64,000 nt of DNA. Source: Epiperipatus broadwayi. Taxonomy: Eukaryota; Onychophora; Udeonychophora; Euonychophora; Peripatidae. A program made the position numbers and the translations under genes. This document shows positions 46,126-60,885 of this stretch, one piece after another. Where the stretch lies: contig JAQFVV010000018.1 in the NCBI GenBank assembly GCA_028023455.1, forward strand, positions 7,721,274 through 7,785,273, in the 5' to 3' direction. The notes under the pieces are model-generated. The model had not been told where the DNA came from, made no database searches, and was given only the letters and a program-made list of their open reading frames with translations. Positions within the stretch are counted from its first letter, which is position 1, and every line of letters starts with the position of its first letter.

Positions 46126-49100
46126 ATATATTGATGATCTATATATGAGTACCAACAAACCAATAATTTACCAAAAATAAAATAATACTTATGTAACAAA
46201 TGGAATAATTAAAAGTTATAAAAATGCTGATAAAGTTTAACCACATATTTATTGTAAGGTGATAAAAATGATGATACTGTGAAAATGATCAATATAAATT
46301 GAATAAAACCTAGCTCAATTGTCAGTTGCCATTTTATAATGAACTATTGATTATAATATGGGGTAATAATATAAAAACTTTAGTGTGTCTCAGAATTGAG
46401 ATGTCATTCAGCATAATATAGTTCTAGCCTGGATTCAGAGAGCCATTTTATATCAACCCAAAGTTGATTTGGATTTTGTAATAATTGCCAATTATACCTT
46501 TCTACATTTATTCGGTCAATATTTATCATAAAGAAATGCCCTTAAAATTTATATTATTTACCATAGAGCAAAACATGCTCTAACAAATAATAACTCTGTT
46601 AGAACCTGTGTAATATTATCAAACTCAGTTATTTATCACACTAGGCAATAACAATATTTCCCATACATAATTATTTATATTGTCTACTACACTAATATAA
46701 AATACTAACAATTTCTATTAAAATCTAATTTATTCAGATTGTATTTAAAATGAAATAAAGCAAATGAGGTCATCGCTTCAGACATTATCAAATCTATTCA
46801 CTATTTCCAAAGTAAACTGCAATAAGCAGTGAAATCATATATCGTTGCCCTAAACAATGATGTATGCTTAAGATATCTATTTGATTAATAATTCTAATCA
46901 ATAAATAACTAAATTCTGACATACTCTACTAATCTAATATTATTTATAGTAATGCAAAATTTATTTTAATATTTAATGACATTCTATTTAAATCAACTAG
47001 TTTCTAAATATTTATAATTAGATTTTGAAAACGTTTTATAAACCTACACAATAATTATAATGTTTAAATCCAATAAACATTCACTCAATTTTGTAAGTAC
47101 TTTAATAAAAAGTTCAGTATAATATCAATATTTCATTTATACCCTATAATATAGCGATATGCAATTATTGCTTAAGTTATGGTCTAAAATAAACACTCCA
47201 TAAGAATTTATCAATAAATTCATTAGATAATTTCACATTTTACAGTATCCAATCACATTATATAAAATATACTGTAGGTTTTTATTGGATATTTACTGAC
47301 TTATAATCACTGATATTATTAAATCTCCAATCAATTGATTATAAAAATTGATTTATAACAAACTATATGTAATGATAATTAACAGTTATCCAAGCCAAAG
47401 ATAATATTAAGTTATAGTAATTAATGAAATTTATGATTCCCATTTTAAAGAAGTTTAAAAGTAATTAAGACAGATCATTCAGAACAAAATCTATTAAGAT
47501 TTTTGTAACTGAACAAAATGAGCAAATAAATAATCAACTCGGAACTAATGAAATTATGTCTACTAATAACATTGACTTAAATAAATACATAAATATTTAA
47601 ACGCAATAACAAATATAAAATTTATACCTAAATGGATTTAATAATGATGTATAAAAATATACATATATTTAATCCTATTTCACTTACTAATGATCTTGAT
47701 CTTGGATCAAACACCAAGTACCAAAATTATCTTGCTCATTCAAAAGAAATAATTAGGCAGATTCACAGGATTTTAAATTAACTTAAATTTATTGATTTAT
47801 AATAAAAGTTTATGACAATGATAATAAAAAAATGACAGAACAGATAAACAATGTTTGCAATAAAGTTGTTTACAGTTAAAAATATACAATCCTAGGTTTG
47901 TTTAATATATGAATAATTATTAGTCTATTACTGTATAGAATCAATAAAAATAATTAAAAAAATGTATATGAAACTTCAAAAATGTGTTGCATGATGATAA
48001 TACTATATAAAACTGAAGGAGAGATTTGAAATATCCTTCTGAGACTTCAAAGAGAATATGCAATGACAAAAAATGTAATCAACTAAAAATTGATTTCTAT
48101 TTATTCATAATTAAGACAATATAAAAAAACTCTCTTATATTTAAGCTCCTTTTCTCTATGAATATCCCTGAGTTAAATTTGGCATATATATTAAAATTTT
48201 AAATGCTTGAAAACATCAGGTTATATTAATCTATTTCATCAGTAAGAATTTAAATAATGAAAACAAAAATGAATCTCTCTGATCTTTTTATAGTATGAAT
48301 TCAATAACAACCCATACACATACTATTTACTTAAATTTTTAAAATGAAATATAAACAAATGTAAACTCTCCCTTTTTTTAACAAACAAAAAAAAAACATA
48401 TACATAGAAATCATACCATATAAGTGAAAGTCTGTTAATTTTCACACACTAGTTTATCAAGCTTTTGGCTCCAAATCACTGATTCTAATGTGTAGAGGCA
48501 ATTTTCCTTGAAGTAGAGAAAATGAACATAAATGATAACTACTGTGGATTTGAAAGCAATTATTTTCATGTTTAAATTTTGATATTTCTTTTAAGCATAT
48601 AAACATATCCAAGTCTTTAAAACAATAGGCACTTATTTAATTCAAAATCACATATCACTGACTTTATCATTGGTAATCATGTATAAAAAGAATTTTTTTC
48701 ATTGACAAAAATTCAGCCATTTGATGCTAACTTTTTCTTTCCAGATTAAGAATGTGAAATTTAGACGGCTTGATATTACACATGAGTTAAGATGATCAAT
48801 ATTGTGAAATCCATTGATCTGAAATATGATATCCAATACACACAATTGAGGTTGATGGAATTCTAGATTTTTAACAACAGAATATTTTTTATAGCCGACT
48901 TGCACATTTTGATGATTTTTGTTTTGTTGTTTTACATTTTGTTGTATCCCCAGAAATTTCATCAATGAACTGGCCCCAATTGAATGGGGGGATAATTAAA
49001 TTTTTTATTCTTCAACAGTTTTAAAAATTAACCACTTAAACAATAAAATTTGATAAATTTTTAAAGACAGATATAAACGTATCCATTGTAGGCAATGCAA

Positions 49101-50970
49101 AATTACAAAAAATTCAAATTACAGCATCTCTGTTCTATTTATGAGATACTCTTGATGATGCTACTGTTGTCACACTGAGTATTGAAAATCTCTCAATTTT
49201 CACTTGATGATGCAAAAATTGTTTGGGAAAATTTACTTTCAATTAATAAATGAAATGAAGCTCTTGAAATAATTGGGTTCAGTGAAAAGAAAATCCTGTT
49301 TTGCAAGTCCAATATTATTTTTCATTTTAAACCAAAATAAAAGGTTCATATCATAATTTTAATATATTTTAATGGATAAAAGTATTTTACATATGTTTTT
49401 AATAATAATTTTTCCATAAATTAATTTATAAACAAACATATAGAAACATAAAACATTTAATTTTGTAATATGTGTTGCTATGGTGATTGTAATAACAGAA
49501 ATTGAACTGTGTAATATTCAATAATAATGTTGATTTTATTCAAGTGATCTTTTAAGATTGTCTTAAAGATTACCAAGATCTATTTATTTATTTACTGGTT
49601 TATAGATCACAATATATTTATGACTTGATGCTAGAATTAATAGCAAATAATATCATTTTAAAATATTAGGTTGCTATGGTTATCTAGTTAATATTATATT
49701 TCAAGAGCCCCATTATCCATACATCAATAAAAGATAAACAAGATCAACAAACTTCTTTATTTTTTTAATACTATGACATACAACATTAATCTGGGTACTT
49801 ACTATTTATATATGCATCTGATGCCAACAAAGAAATAACTCGCCAAATATTACAACTTTAAATGCTGGTAATTATTTTAAAATGGATAATATTTATTAAT
49901 TAACATCACCTCCAGTGTGAAATCTTTCCAGGAATTATTAATAATTAATTGATTGAATAAACAATGGATACTTTTAAAAAAGAAGCAAACTCTTTTGAGA
50001 ATTATTGTATTTTAAAATATCAGATTCTCTTTGTGGGTTTGTGAACTTAATAAAAATAGTGATTTAAAAATAGAGAACTCTTTGTGATAAATATTGATCA
50101 CTATTCATGCAGGTTGAATATTTTATTTATATAATTATATTTGATCTAAGATTGTTTTTGTCTTAAAAAGTTCTTTTAATATATATATGAGAGTGAACAT
50201 ATATATAAACCTATAACTAATCAAAAGAAACTCTTAATGACTATATTTAAATAATCATAATAGATTTTAATTAATAGTTTATTTTATTTACTGATAAATG
50301 TTCAGCAAACCGTAACAAATTAATATTTTATTTTATATGATTTATATATATTGTATATTAGAGACAATAGATAAATGGGTATTTTCTTGTGGTTTGAAAA
50401 GGAATGTCTAGTGTCTTTGCACCATTTCACAGTTCAACAAGTTTAATATTTTATAATACATTAATTTAAATTATTATAGCATATTTATTAACTGGCTCAT
50501 TATTAATTTTGCAAATAAAATTATTATTATTTATTAAATTTAAGTTAAGTATCTTATGTAAATTAATAGATATTTTACTTTTCCTAACTTGTACAACACT
50601 ATTAATTTTAGTTAGCCTATTTACATTATTACAGATTTGGTATTGTATAGTTAATACTATTATAGATTTTAACTTTATATAATTCAGAGAGCATATAAGA
50701 GTAAACAATTTATATAATAAATTTATTCCATTAATGATTTTAGTATTCATCGTGTTAGTATTTTATTATAATAAAAGATTAATTATATCATTCTTTATTT
50801 TGTATTGATATAGATTTAGATTGCTCAAAGACTTGAGGCCTTAACAAGAGAAATTGTCATGATCTCATTTTTATACTAATACAGATTTGGCATTCGGAGC
50901 TAGGACATATAAATATCTCTTTTTTACTTTTACTCTTGTTCATTTTTCTTTCATTACAATATATATATAT
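46126..50970. other. Non-coding AT-rich DNA
   Basis: No gene or clear repeat recognised. A slightly less AT-rich patch around 48700-48980 carries an 88-codon minus-strand frame without motifs, which I do not call. Confidence 0.6.
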
Positions 50971-52110
50971 ATGAAAAACAAAAACAAGTTATTCATGTAA
51001 CTTGCTATCACTTGTTATTTATGATCAATAGATGGTGTTTTACCAAAACCACCGAAACAAGTGTAAAATTTATTTACATAAACGACAAAAGAGTCAGAAT
51101 TAACTATCTCTTTCATTTGCTCACCCTCAGATGAGCTGATTTCAAGCTATTTGCTATCATCAGTGAAGGATAGAGCTAGAAACTAGATCTAAACACTGAC
51201 TCCAAGTGTTTATGCAAAACGTTTCTATCATTTTGCAAGCATGAATTTTTTAGACCGATAAAATCTTCAAACTCAGCCTAACAAACCAGATATCTATATG
51301 GGTCTGATCTCAGTTCAGTTTCACCACATAGTCAAAGTCTCTGCAATATATATCATTGCAAGAAAACTTTAAAGGTACATTTATGAAAAACAAAAACAAG
51401 TTATTCACGTAACTTGCTATCACTTGTTATTTATGATCAATAGATGGCGTTTTACCAAAACCACTGAAACAAGTGTAAAAATTGTTTACATAAATGACAA
51501 AAGAATCAGAATTAACTATCTCTTTCATTTGATCACCCTCAGATCAGCTGATTTCAAGATATTTGCTGTCATCAGTGAAGAATAGAGATGTTTCTATCAG
51601 TTTGCAAATGTGAATTTTGGTGGTTTTGGTAAAAGGCCATCTATTGATCATAAATAACAAGTGATAGCAAGTTACGTGAATAACTTGTTTTTGTTTTTCA
51701 TAAATGTACCTTTAAAGTTTTCTTGCAATGATATATATTGCAGAGACTTTGACTATGTGGTGAAACTGAACTGAGATCAGACCCATATAGATATCTGGTT
51801 TGTTAGGCTGAGTTTGAAGATTTTACCGATCTAAAAAATTCATGCTTGCAAACTGATAGAAATGTTTTGCATAAACACATGGAGTCAGTGTTTAGATATA
51901 GTTTCTAACTCTATCCTTCACTGATGATAGCCAATAGCTTGAAATCAGCTGATCTGAGGGTGAGCAAATGAAAGAGATAGTTAATTCTGACTCTTTTGTT
52001 GTTTATGTAAACAAATTTTACACTTGTTTCAGTGGTTACTCTTTTGTTGTTTACGTAAACAAATTTTACACTTGTTTCGGTAGTTTTGGTAAAATGCCAT
52101 CTATTGATGA
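50971..52110. repeat. Composite fold-back: two direct copies and one inverted copy of a 0.4-kb unit
   Basis: Unit A lies at about 50971-51383. A second, truncated direct copy lies at about 51384-51610. An inverted copy runs about 51629-52108. Shared blocks include AACAAGTTATTCACGTAAC, TATGATCAATAGATGG and GGTCTGATCTCAGTTCAG and their complements. Copies look 90% or more alike, so the structure is young. Both outer ends run into TA repeats. The inverted copy has an internal 48-base tandem duplication starting at 51991. It is non-coding; the 65-codon frame here is repeat-derived. Confidence 0.85.
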
Positions 52111-52130
52111 TATATATATATATATATATA

Positions 52131-52345
52131 TTACTAGATATTTCTACAGTAGGTTAATATTATAATCTTTATGTACATATTACATTTAGTATAAGCATAT
52201 ATCTACATACGTACAATAAATCAGTGATTAACTTACTTTTCTGTTTAAAACTGTTTGACTTTTTTTTCTTATTTGAACTTTTTTAAAAAAGAAGTTTAGC
52301 AAAACTATATTGTAAACTAACTTTTCTTATATTAACATAAATGAA
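52131..52345 (+). repeat. Dispersed non-coding repeat (fourth copy)
   Basis: Begins TTACTAGATATTTCTACAG, with ATTTAGTATAAG and AATAAATCAGTGATTAACTT. The last block matches AATAAATCAGTAACTAAGTT at about 20572. Confidence 0.6.
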
Positions 52346-55339
52346 AAAACATATCAAATTTTTAAAAACAGTTTTTAAGTTTGATATCAAAATACTCAAA
52401 ACTCCCATTCCCACTCTTCCATATTGAATAAAGTGCATTAACTATCTAAATATTATTGTGTCCTATCACTTTATTAGAGATTTTTTAAAAAAATGTTCAA
52501 AATTTCAACAAATTAAATTGAATTTAAATCTATAATTGTAAAATATTATTATAATTTTAAATTGACATCAAAAAACAAAAATCTCTAAACTGCCTCATGC
52601 AAGTCTTATTTAAAACATATTAAAACTCTAAGAACAATTTTTAACTGTGATAGCAAAATATTTAATATTTTTTCACCCTCTGATCCATATCTATAAAACT
52701 GTGATTTATGAAAAAGATTTATGCCCTATATTGATTGTCCTGGTACTTCTTATTTATATATCAAGTTTGAAGTAATTTTATTGAATTTATATCTATGAAA
52801 CCTCAATTTTAAAATTTCATTCTAATTTAAAAGTGAGTCATAAGTTTACAAACAAATATACCAACCAACAGACAAATATTCTAACTTAAATAAAAGCATT
52901 TAGAAAGTAGTAATTCATTTTTAAGCAAATCTTCCACTAATAGATTACAGAAAATGTCTAATCAAAAATTTATTATAAATGTATTTTTGTAATTGTTTTA
53001 TTACTAATATTATAAAGAATTAAATTGTAATCAAAAATAATTTACTATAATATGTTTTAGTGTATATAATGTGTTTTTTTATAACATATTAATTTTGCAA
53101 TTATTAATATTGTATTAATATTTATTTGTGTATTTTTCAAGCAAAAATGTTGAAATGCGCACAATAATATTAAATTGAATTATCATTAGAATTAATACTA
53201 TTAAATATTTTTACTATTACTCCTCCTCCTCCTCCTACTATTACTACTACTAGATGTGGCAACTCATTAATGTTATCAAACAATCATATCAAAGCATGCT
53301 ACTTATTCCTAAATTTTCCAACATTGTGTACTGAAAAGTTCAGAATTGTTTTGTTTTGCTGTTAGCAAATAATGGTTAATTAATTCTCATAACATCATAT
53401 ATTGCTATTTTCCCATTATTTTTTTAATGGTAAGATATTAAAATGAAATGTACAAAATACATTTAAAATAATTCTAATTTGCTGCTACATTAAAGAGAAA
53501 ACTTCAATAAAAGCAACTATTCACTTCATTTTTTTTTAACTTGAATGAATCTAATTTTTTTTTTATTCAATTAGAAAGTGTAACCTCATTCTTTAAATAT
53601 CCTACCAAATAATAACTAAAGTAATTTTAGAAAAAAATTTGTAGTAACATTCCAAATGACAAATATAAATCTTATTTTAAATTGAATTATAAATAACCAA
53701 TAAGAACTACTGAGTTTTTTGGTAATGTATAGTTCAAATGCAATTTTCATGACAAACTTTTTTTAAATACTTTTTAATTATATGTCAGAAATAAAATATA
53801 ATAAAACTAAATATTTGTTAAATACAATTTTATTTCACACTTGATTATTTTTGTATATACAAATAAACATCATTTTTATAGATTTCCACACATATTCCAT
53901 TGGTATTGGGGAAGAAGTCTTGCTGTAAATAATCATTAACCAAATTCACAAAAGGTAGTGGTCTTGACTTGTGTGCTCTATTAAGAAATTTTGTCTTTTT
54001 TTATTTCAAAAATTCACATATATTTTATTCTCATATTTTAATTCCAAAAAATCTAGAAATGTCAGTATAATTGAAAATGCTGTGACTTCAAAGAGTTTTA
54101 GACAACCTTGGCAAATTTGATGAATCTTGCTTAATATTATCAGATTTCAGATGCTTTGTGAAATTACATTAAGAAAAATTTTAGGATGACTAAAACCTTG
54201 ACCCTTTTTGCAAAATTTATTAAGATTCATGATCACAATAATTATTAAGGAATCAAAATTAGATATGTATACACATTTATTTTCTAATATATATGTTTTA
54301 TTTTTAAAAATAGAGGTAGAAATTCTAGCATAACATTAACAAAGCAAATTGCAGTGTCTCCATAACCACTCCTTGTCAAACTAGTCAGTAATACATCATC
54401 ATCAACACTCTGCTAAATTATATTATGATATTTTAAAAATTATCAACAAATGTTTGTATTTTAAAGCATAATTGATAGATTTATTAGATATTGATATTTA
54501 TGTATTCACATTTTAAACACTAATATCAATAAAAATATTTTGTTGATTTTATGAAATCAATCTGCTCCTTCTGACCAATGAATGATGAAAATATTTTTCA
54601 TTTTTATTGTATTCTTATTTTTTCAATAAGTGGAAACTTCAAATATGACGTTTATATAAATTTCTATGAAATAAAATCCAATTCATTATATTCTGATATA
54701 GCATAATAGTTTAATTGTAAATCAAATATTGAAAGCTTCCAAAACTTTCACCAAGGAGAACAGTTAATTCTGTCACAGTACATAAGAGTTAATAACAAAT
54801 CAGCATACTTCTTATCTTATACTTCTATTATCACTCAATTCTGATTTTTATTTTCACTCACAATAAAAGTTTGCTTTGATTTAATCAATAATCATTAGAT
54901 GGTTTTGAAAATATTTTCTAACGGTTTGTTTCAGATTAGTGAATATTCATTCTAAATCAGTTTTATTTGTGTTAATTCATTCAAATTAATAACTTGAAGT
55001 TTCAGTTAGTTAAGATACATTGACCCTTGCTAAATTTTGCTTATCCATCACATAAATTTGAATCCAGTTCAGTTGCTTTTATTTATAATAATTAGTTAGT
55101 ATTTCAGGCCCTATGATTAAATTAATGCATAAATTTCAGAGAATTGTTATAATCAAATCATACAAAAAAGAAATCTATTGTTCAAAAATCAGAGAGCGTT
55201 ATGAAGTAAGAAAGAAAAAATGAAGGAAATATCAAATTCAATCTATTTATAAAAGAGATGTTAGTTGCTAACATTGTTTTTGAATATATATATATATTAA
55301 TGTAACAGTATTAAAAATAGGGTTAATAAGAGAATCTGA
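52346..55339. other. Non-coding AT-rich DNA
   Basis: No gene recognised. A short (TCC)n/(TAC)n microsatellite lies at 53219-53253. Confidence 0.6.
53219..53253. repeat. (TCC)n and (TAC)n microsatellite
   Basis: Five or six TCC units followed by TACTATTACTACTACTAG. Confidence 0.9.
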
Positions 55340-55850
55340 GGTTACAGTCTCTCACAATTGGATAGCTATGTGTAACACTACATCACATTAGGAGTGAATA
55401 GTGAAGAGATGAGAAACCATCATTATCCCCAAATAAACAACAAAATATAAAATTAAATTTCAAACAAATGAACATGAGAGATCAGCACAGAACTAATTAT
55501 AAGTTTATCAGCACTATATAAAAGTAATAATCATTCATCATTTTGAATGATCAACAATAAAAAAATAAACCAACAATCAATCTTGTGACTATATTTGAAA
55601 GTGGTTTATCATAGGCCAGGCTAATTATTTAGCCACTGCCAAGGAATACTACAATAATTATCTGGATTCACATACTTAGGTGCTACTTCATCTAAATACA
55701 ACAATAAGTCAAATAATGCTGAGATAATAAACATTCAGACCATCATCGATACTCTGACTTCGTAGTACTATTAATGTATTGGCCAACTATAAAATAAATT
55801 CCTAAAGAAGTAATAAATAAAATGAAATATAGCACAATGACTTTAAAGGA
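55340..55850 (+). repeat. Dispersed repeat, copy 1 of a direct pair
   Basis: Resembles 62190-62795 in the same orientation. Landmarks are CAACAATCAATCTTGTGAC (55571; CAACAGTCAACCTTGTGAC at 62520), GGCCAGGCTAATTATTTAGCC, AATAATGCTGAGA and TTGGCCAACTATAAA. Identity looks about 75%. No ORF; family not recognised. Confidence 0.72.
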
Positions 55851-58800
55851 TATAGTAGCAAATAGCCAAATTACTTCAATCTGCTTTTGATAATAAAATA
55901 AATTATCTTTCCAACATTGGTGAAGCAACATCATACACATTTAGATTATCTTTTATTTTTATAAACAGTACATACATCAAAAACAGATTAACTTGATAGC
56001 TAGCTGCATTATATGGAAATTATCATAAAGAAAAATTCTAAGCCTGCTTATAGCTCTGAAATATATTAGCTCTATTAGCTCGGCATCAAACTCACACTAT
56101 TATATTTTAACAATTCTCGACTATACTGACTTATAGATAGTCAAACTTCAAAAAAGCAAGCAATTTAAAAAAATCAGAAGAAAGAAATAACAATTAAACT
56201 TTAATATTTGTTAATTCATTACATTAAACATTCAGATAGTCAAATGTCATCATAATTGAAGTAAAAATATATATGAAATGAGATAGAACAGTTCACTCAG
56301 TAAAAGAGAGATAGATAAAAAAAAAAGATTTTTCTTTTTCAAAAAACAAAAAGGTAGATTGGAAAATAACATTGGTTATTAAATATATCTTTTAGGAAAT
56401 TCTAAATTTGAACCTGCTATTCAAAACTATAGAACAACATCCATTGAACTATCATATCTTCAAAGAAGACAACAATGGGAAATAATGTGAAAACTGTGTG
56501 CATCAATACACATGAACTAAATATTTTGTAAAAAGTTACTTTATAAACAGTGAAAATATTTTATTTTTCACAATGATAGCGAATTTTATCATTAAGAGTA
56601 AAAAATAATCTCAAGCTTATTTCAAGTCTTTTTAAAACAAAAAATCCGCTATTAATTCTTAATAAAAATGAAGAATTTCAAGTAAATTTACTTATGTCTG
56701 GCTAAAAGAGAGGAGACATCATGGAGATAAAATTTTTCACCTTACAACCATAATTATAGATTTGAGTTTTGATGGAAGTGAGCAATTACCCATTCATGCT
56801 GAATGTAGTACCAAAATATATTACAATAAACCAAGAAAAATTCCTAGATTGAAAAATATACTGAAGATGAAAGAAAAGGAATTGCCATCAAGAATATTTG
56901 AATGGCATTTGAACATGGTATAGTGTATTTTAAATAAGGAAACAGAAAGGATTTTCTTCAAGAAATTTCCTTGAACATTCACCAATATGAATGGTTACTA
57001 ATTTAAACTTCGGTTTGACTCCACAGGATTAATATTATATATATGATCTTTTTTTGTATTTTTTTACTCTAATTTCTTTCTTTTGATAATACGTTAAATT
57101 TCATCCAACTGTAATTTAGAATTATATAAAGGGGATGTAGACATAGATAGCCCAAGCTTGCTTAATAATAAGTTTGACCATTTACACGCTAAAAGATAAT
57201 ACTTTATTATTTTATGTAATATTAAATACCTATGTTAGGATAATTACAATATTAAATGTTTGCTACAATTAATTTATTAGTTAGATCTTTGTTATTCATA
57301 ATATATGACTTTGTATAATTGATCTTTCCTATCACATCCTCATACCATTAGGATAAGATTCCCAAAATATAAAATAATATTTACAAAATCCTAATCCATG
57401 GATATACTCAGTAAAGATAGAAATGCTAATTAGTTTATACGTACAATTATTTGATGATTTTAATTTATTTTTGCATTATAAAGTTTAAGTTAATAAGTTT
57501 GGATAATGAGTGCTTATCCTTCATAATGATACAATGAGCCTGGATTTCCAGATGTTGGAGGCATAAGACAAGGAATAATCACACTTATCTGGTCTTCATT
57601 TGGTAATTGTACAATTCACTTATGTTGAAATATAATTATAAACAAAAGTTATTGTTAATGGTATTAAATACTTATTATCATATATTGTCATCGCTGGTAT
57701 TTATCCACTCCATAATTCACCACATCATATATATATAATTTATATTTAAATATAATACAATCATACTCTGAAGAAGGTATTTATCCACTCCATAATTCAC
57801 CACATCATATATATATAATTTATATTTAAATATAATACAATCATACTCTGAAGAAGAATCCTTGCATATTCTTCCTGAGATATATGCGCTTAATGAGAAA
57901 AGAGTCATCTCATTATATATGGCATACAATCATTGGGCATGAAACACATATTTTAGTATTACAATGTTTAGGACACCTACTCGTCTCGTTACATATACAT
58001 ACATATTTTTTTTTATGAATAAAACTCAACGAGATTCTAAATGTAGTTTAATTAAAAAATAAATAAATAAATTGATACTAAAATAGGCATGTCAAGATAA
58101 AGTTCTTTAAAATATATTAAAATATATATAAAAATCAGGGGTTGTTTTGCTATTGTAAATAACTGAACTGAAAATTATTCAACCGCACAATGTTGTTGTT
58201 TTTTTTCTCACAATAATAATATGCAAGACTGGACTTAAATATAACTGATATCTTTTTATTTGATAACTTTTTCACCCCGGTGACTTTTGAATTAAAAAAG
58301 TGTTAAATGTCAAGCAAAAGCTAAACAGTTATATTATTATAATTTAATAGTTATATAGAAAATTTAAAATTCAAAAAGAAATAAAGGTATGCTCTTAAAC
58401 TTTAACAGAAATAAATTGCGTTGTAGGTGGAGGATATAAAACTTTTGCCAATTATGACAAAACTAGCATAGGATATATTATAGAATTCAATGTATTCATA
58501 CAATATTTAAATCTAAAAGATATGTAATTGATGGATTGTAAGATTCATGATTAAAATTTTTTATATCTTCTTCCACATCATCATCATTCTCATCATTAAT
58601 TATTTTGAAAAAGACGATTCTTACATTTCAATCTAAAATACTTTCTACAAGTTTTTCTGTTTAGAATATTCATAACCAATCCAATTTGTATGACTTTGTT
58701 ATATATTTTATAATTTCTCTAAATATATATACATTTTTTTTACTATAATTATTTCAGAGAATAAAATATTTTCAATATTTTCACATTAAAAATCTTAACC

Positions 58801-59344
58801 TTGCATATTTTACCTCCATCCTATCCAATGGGAAATCCATATAGAATAATATTAGTAGAATTTTTATTAATAACTTATTCATTAGTTCATATTTAAAAAG
58901 TCTATTGCTTAATTAATTCTTTAGTTATTTTAAATGTGTGTTAATTTTAAAAATTGCATTTTAAAATAAAAATCTTAAATATAAGTTACGCAATTGACAG
59001 GTTTAGCAAACATTGATTTATGAATTGTAGTTTAACTCAAAGACGATGAAAATTATTTTACGAATTATTGGTATGCTAATGATATGAATTTGCTATTTTG
59101 TTTCTGTCTCTAAACTGTATTGAACTATGTTATAATACAGACATATGTAGGTATTTTATATATGTGCATATATTAATTGGAGATATAAACGTCTAAGTTC
59201 TAAGTATTAATTACAATAATAGTGTACATATATATTCTACAATTTGTTTTTATATTGAAATGTTTATATATTTAAAAAAATTATTTACAAAAAAAAAAAA
59301 TTCAAAATAGCATTTCATCAGATGATTAACAGCTTCAAGCCGCC
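55851..59344. other. Non-coding AT-rich DNA
   Basis: No gene recognised apart from the 80-bp duplication listed separately. Confidence 0.6.
57696..57855. repeat. Perfect tandem duplication of 80 bp
   Basis: The unit starting GGTATTTATCCACTCC occurs twice with no difference that I can see. It contains a short TA run. Recent event or, less likely, an assembly artefact. Confidence 0.95.
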
Positions 59345-60885
59345 ATCGAACCGAATTTTAAGATAAGCTTCAAGCCGCCATATTGAATTTTTTAAAATAC
59401 TGACCTGAGACACAATTTTCACAATAACGTCAGTTTTAATTATGTTAGAGCAAAAACAGATTACATTGCTAGAAATTAGAAACATTAAGGAAAACAATAA
59501 GTATAAAATAAATAGTGATAACTATATAAAAAATAAAGAAAAAAGAAATTTTCACATCCGAAATAATTATTATTTTATTGCTTGTTCATAATTTGGAAAT
59601 TAACATTAACTATAATTGAAAATACATCTTCAGTGATAATTTCTTTATATTCCTCACAAAATTATTTTTCTAAATATGTATAACATGTGTTATCTGAGAT
59701 AATCCACAGCTTCACAATCTCCAAAAGAATATGGATATGACTTCTTCATTTTTATCTTGTACCCCAAATGTTCTAAATGTCAAAGGCATCTATAAAGAAA
59801 AAGATTCATTCTAATAAAAGATACAAAAGAAATCATCATAGCAATTGGCTTCTGATCTATCTAAAACTAGAAATTGTAGGCTACTGTCTACATCACTGAT
59901 AAAATGAGTTTCATCTCTTCATCTTATGTTTTTTTGTGTACATCAATGATGTTTATATTCTATATGGACCCCAGTGATGTTTATATTCTTTATGCACAGA
60001 AATGATGCTATCTTATATTTATTGTACTACATGGATATAATTTATTTGCATATAGTCCATTTGTTAGCTATAGACTTGAAAATAATGTTATGAAACATAT
60101 AGCAAAACCAAAGCATGAACAAGAGTAAACAAAAACATAAACAAGAATCAGAATTTGATTATATGTTTGTGTATGCAATGTTTGTCTGCATTTGATTATT
60201 AGTTTTATAACACATTACTTGTAAACCATATTATATAAACATAATTAATGATTTTCATAATAAATTATTATACTTTTTGAAAAACATTATTTTTATAATA
60301 GTGTAGGTAGAACGTTAGAAAATTACTATAGATATGAATTCTATATGAGCATAAATAAATATATAACTACAATCTAATACACACTAATTTTTCAATAGAT
60401 ATGAATTCTATATAAGCATAAATAAATATATAACTAACACACACTAATTACAAACTAAAATTAATAAAAAAGATAATTTTATCAAAATATTAAAAAAAAA
60501 TTTTAAAATGTTACTTATGATATTACATTGAAGCTCTATTGTAGGCCTTCTTTGTGAATAACCCTGGAGAAATTTTCACTTGCAGCCCATAAAACATTTT
60601 TTGTCTTTTATCACTTTGTGATAAGTACAAAAATGATCAAAAAAACAAAAAAATTAAATACTGTGGTCGATTAAAAATTTTGCCAAAAATCCAAATTTCA
60701 ACCGATTTTTTTGAGGTAAACATTTTCTGAAAGACACTTCATTAACCTATCAAATGCTCATATGTTGTTTGATGTCATGCTTATATGTTTTACATCAGTA
60801 AAGAAAAAAAACAAAACTTCATCTGACAAGTGCCAGCAGCACTCTCGTAAATACTCACAGAGTGCAAAAAGTTAAAGTATCATCA
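59345..60885 (-). repeat. Dispersed repeat, right copy of the inverted pair (about 1.5 kb)
   Basis: Reverse-complement partner of 44730-46125. It begins with a small duplication of AGCTTCAAGCCGCCAT (59330 and 59368) and ends near ACATCAGTAAAG. It carries a 67-base tandem duplication absent in the partner. Confidence 0.8.
60328..60449. repeat. 67-base tandem duplication within the right repeat copy
   Basis: ATAGATATGAATTCTATAT is repeated at 60328 and 60395, each followed by AGCATAAATAAATATATAAC. The partner at about 45145-45200 has only one copy. Confidence 0.88.

Noticed and set aside
51968-52165. 65-codon frame with repeated FVVYVNKFYTCF
   Set aside because: Comes from the 48-base duplication in a non-coding fold-back arm and ends in the TA repeat.
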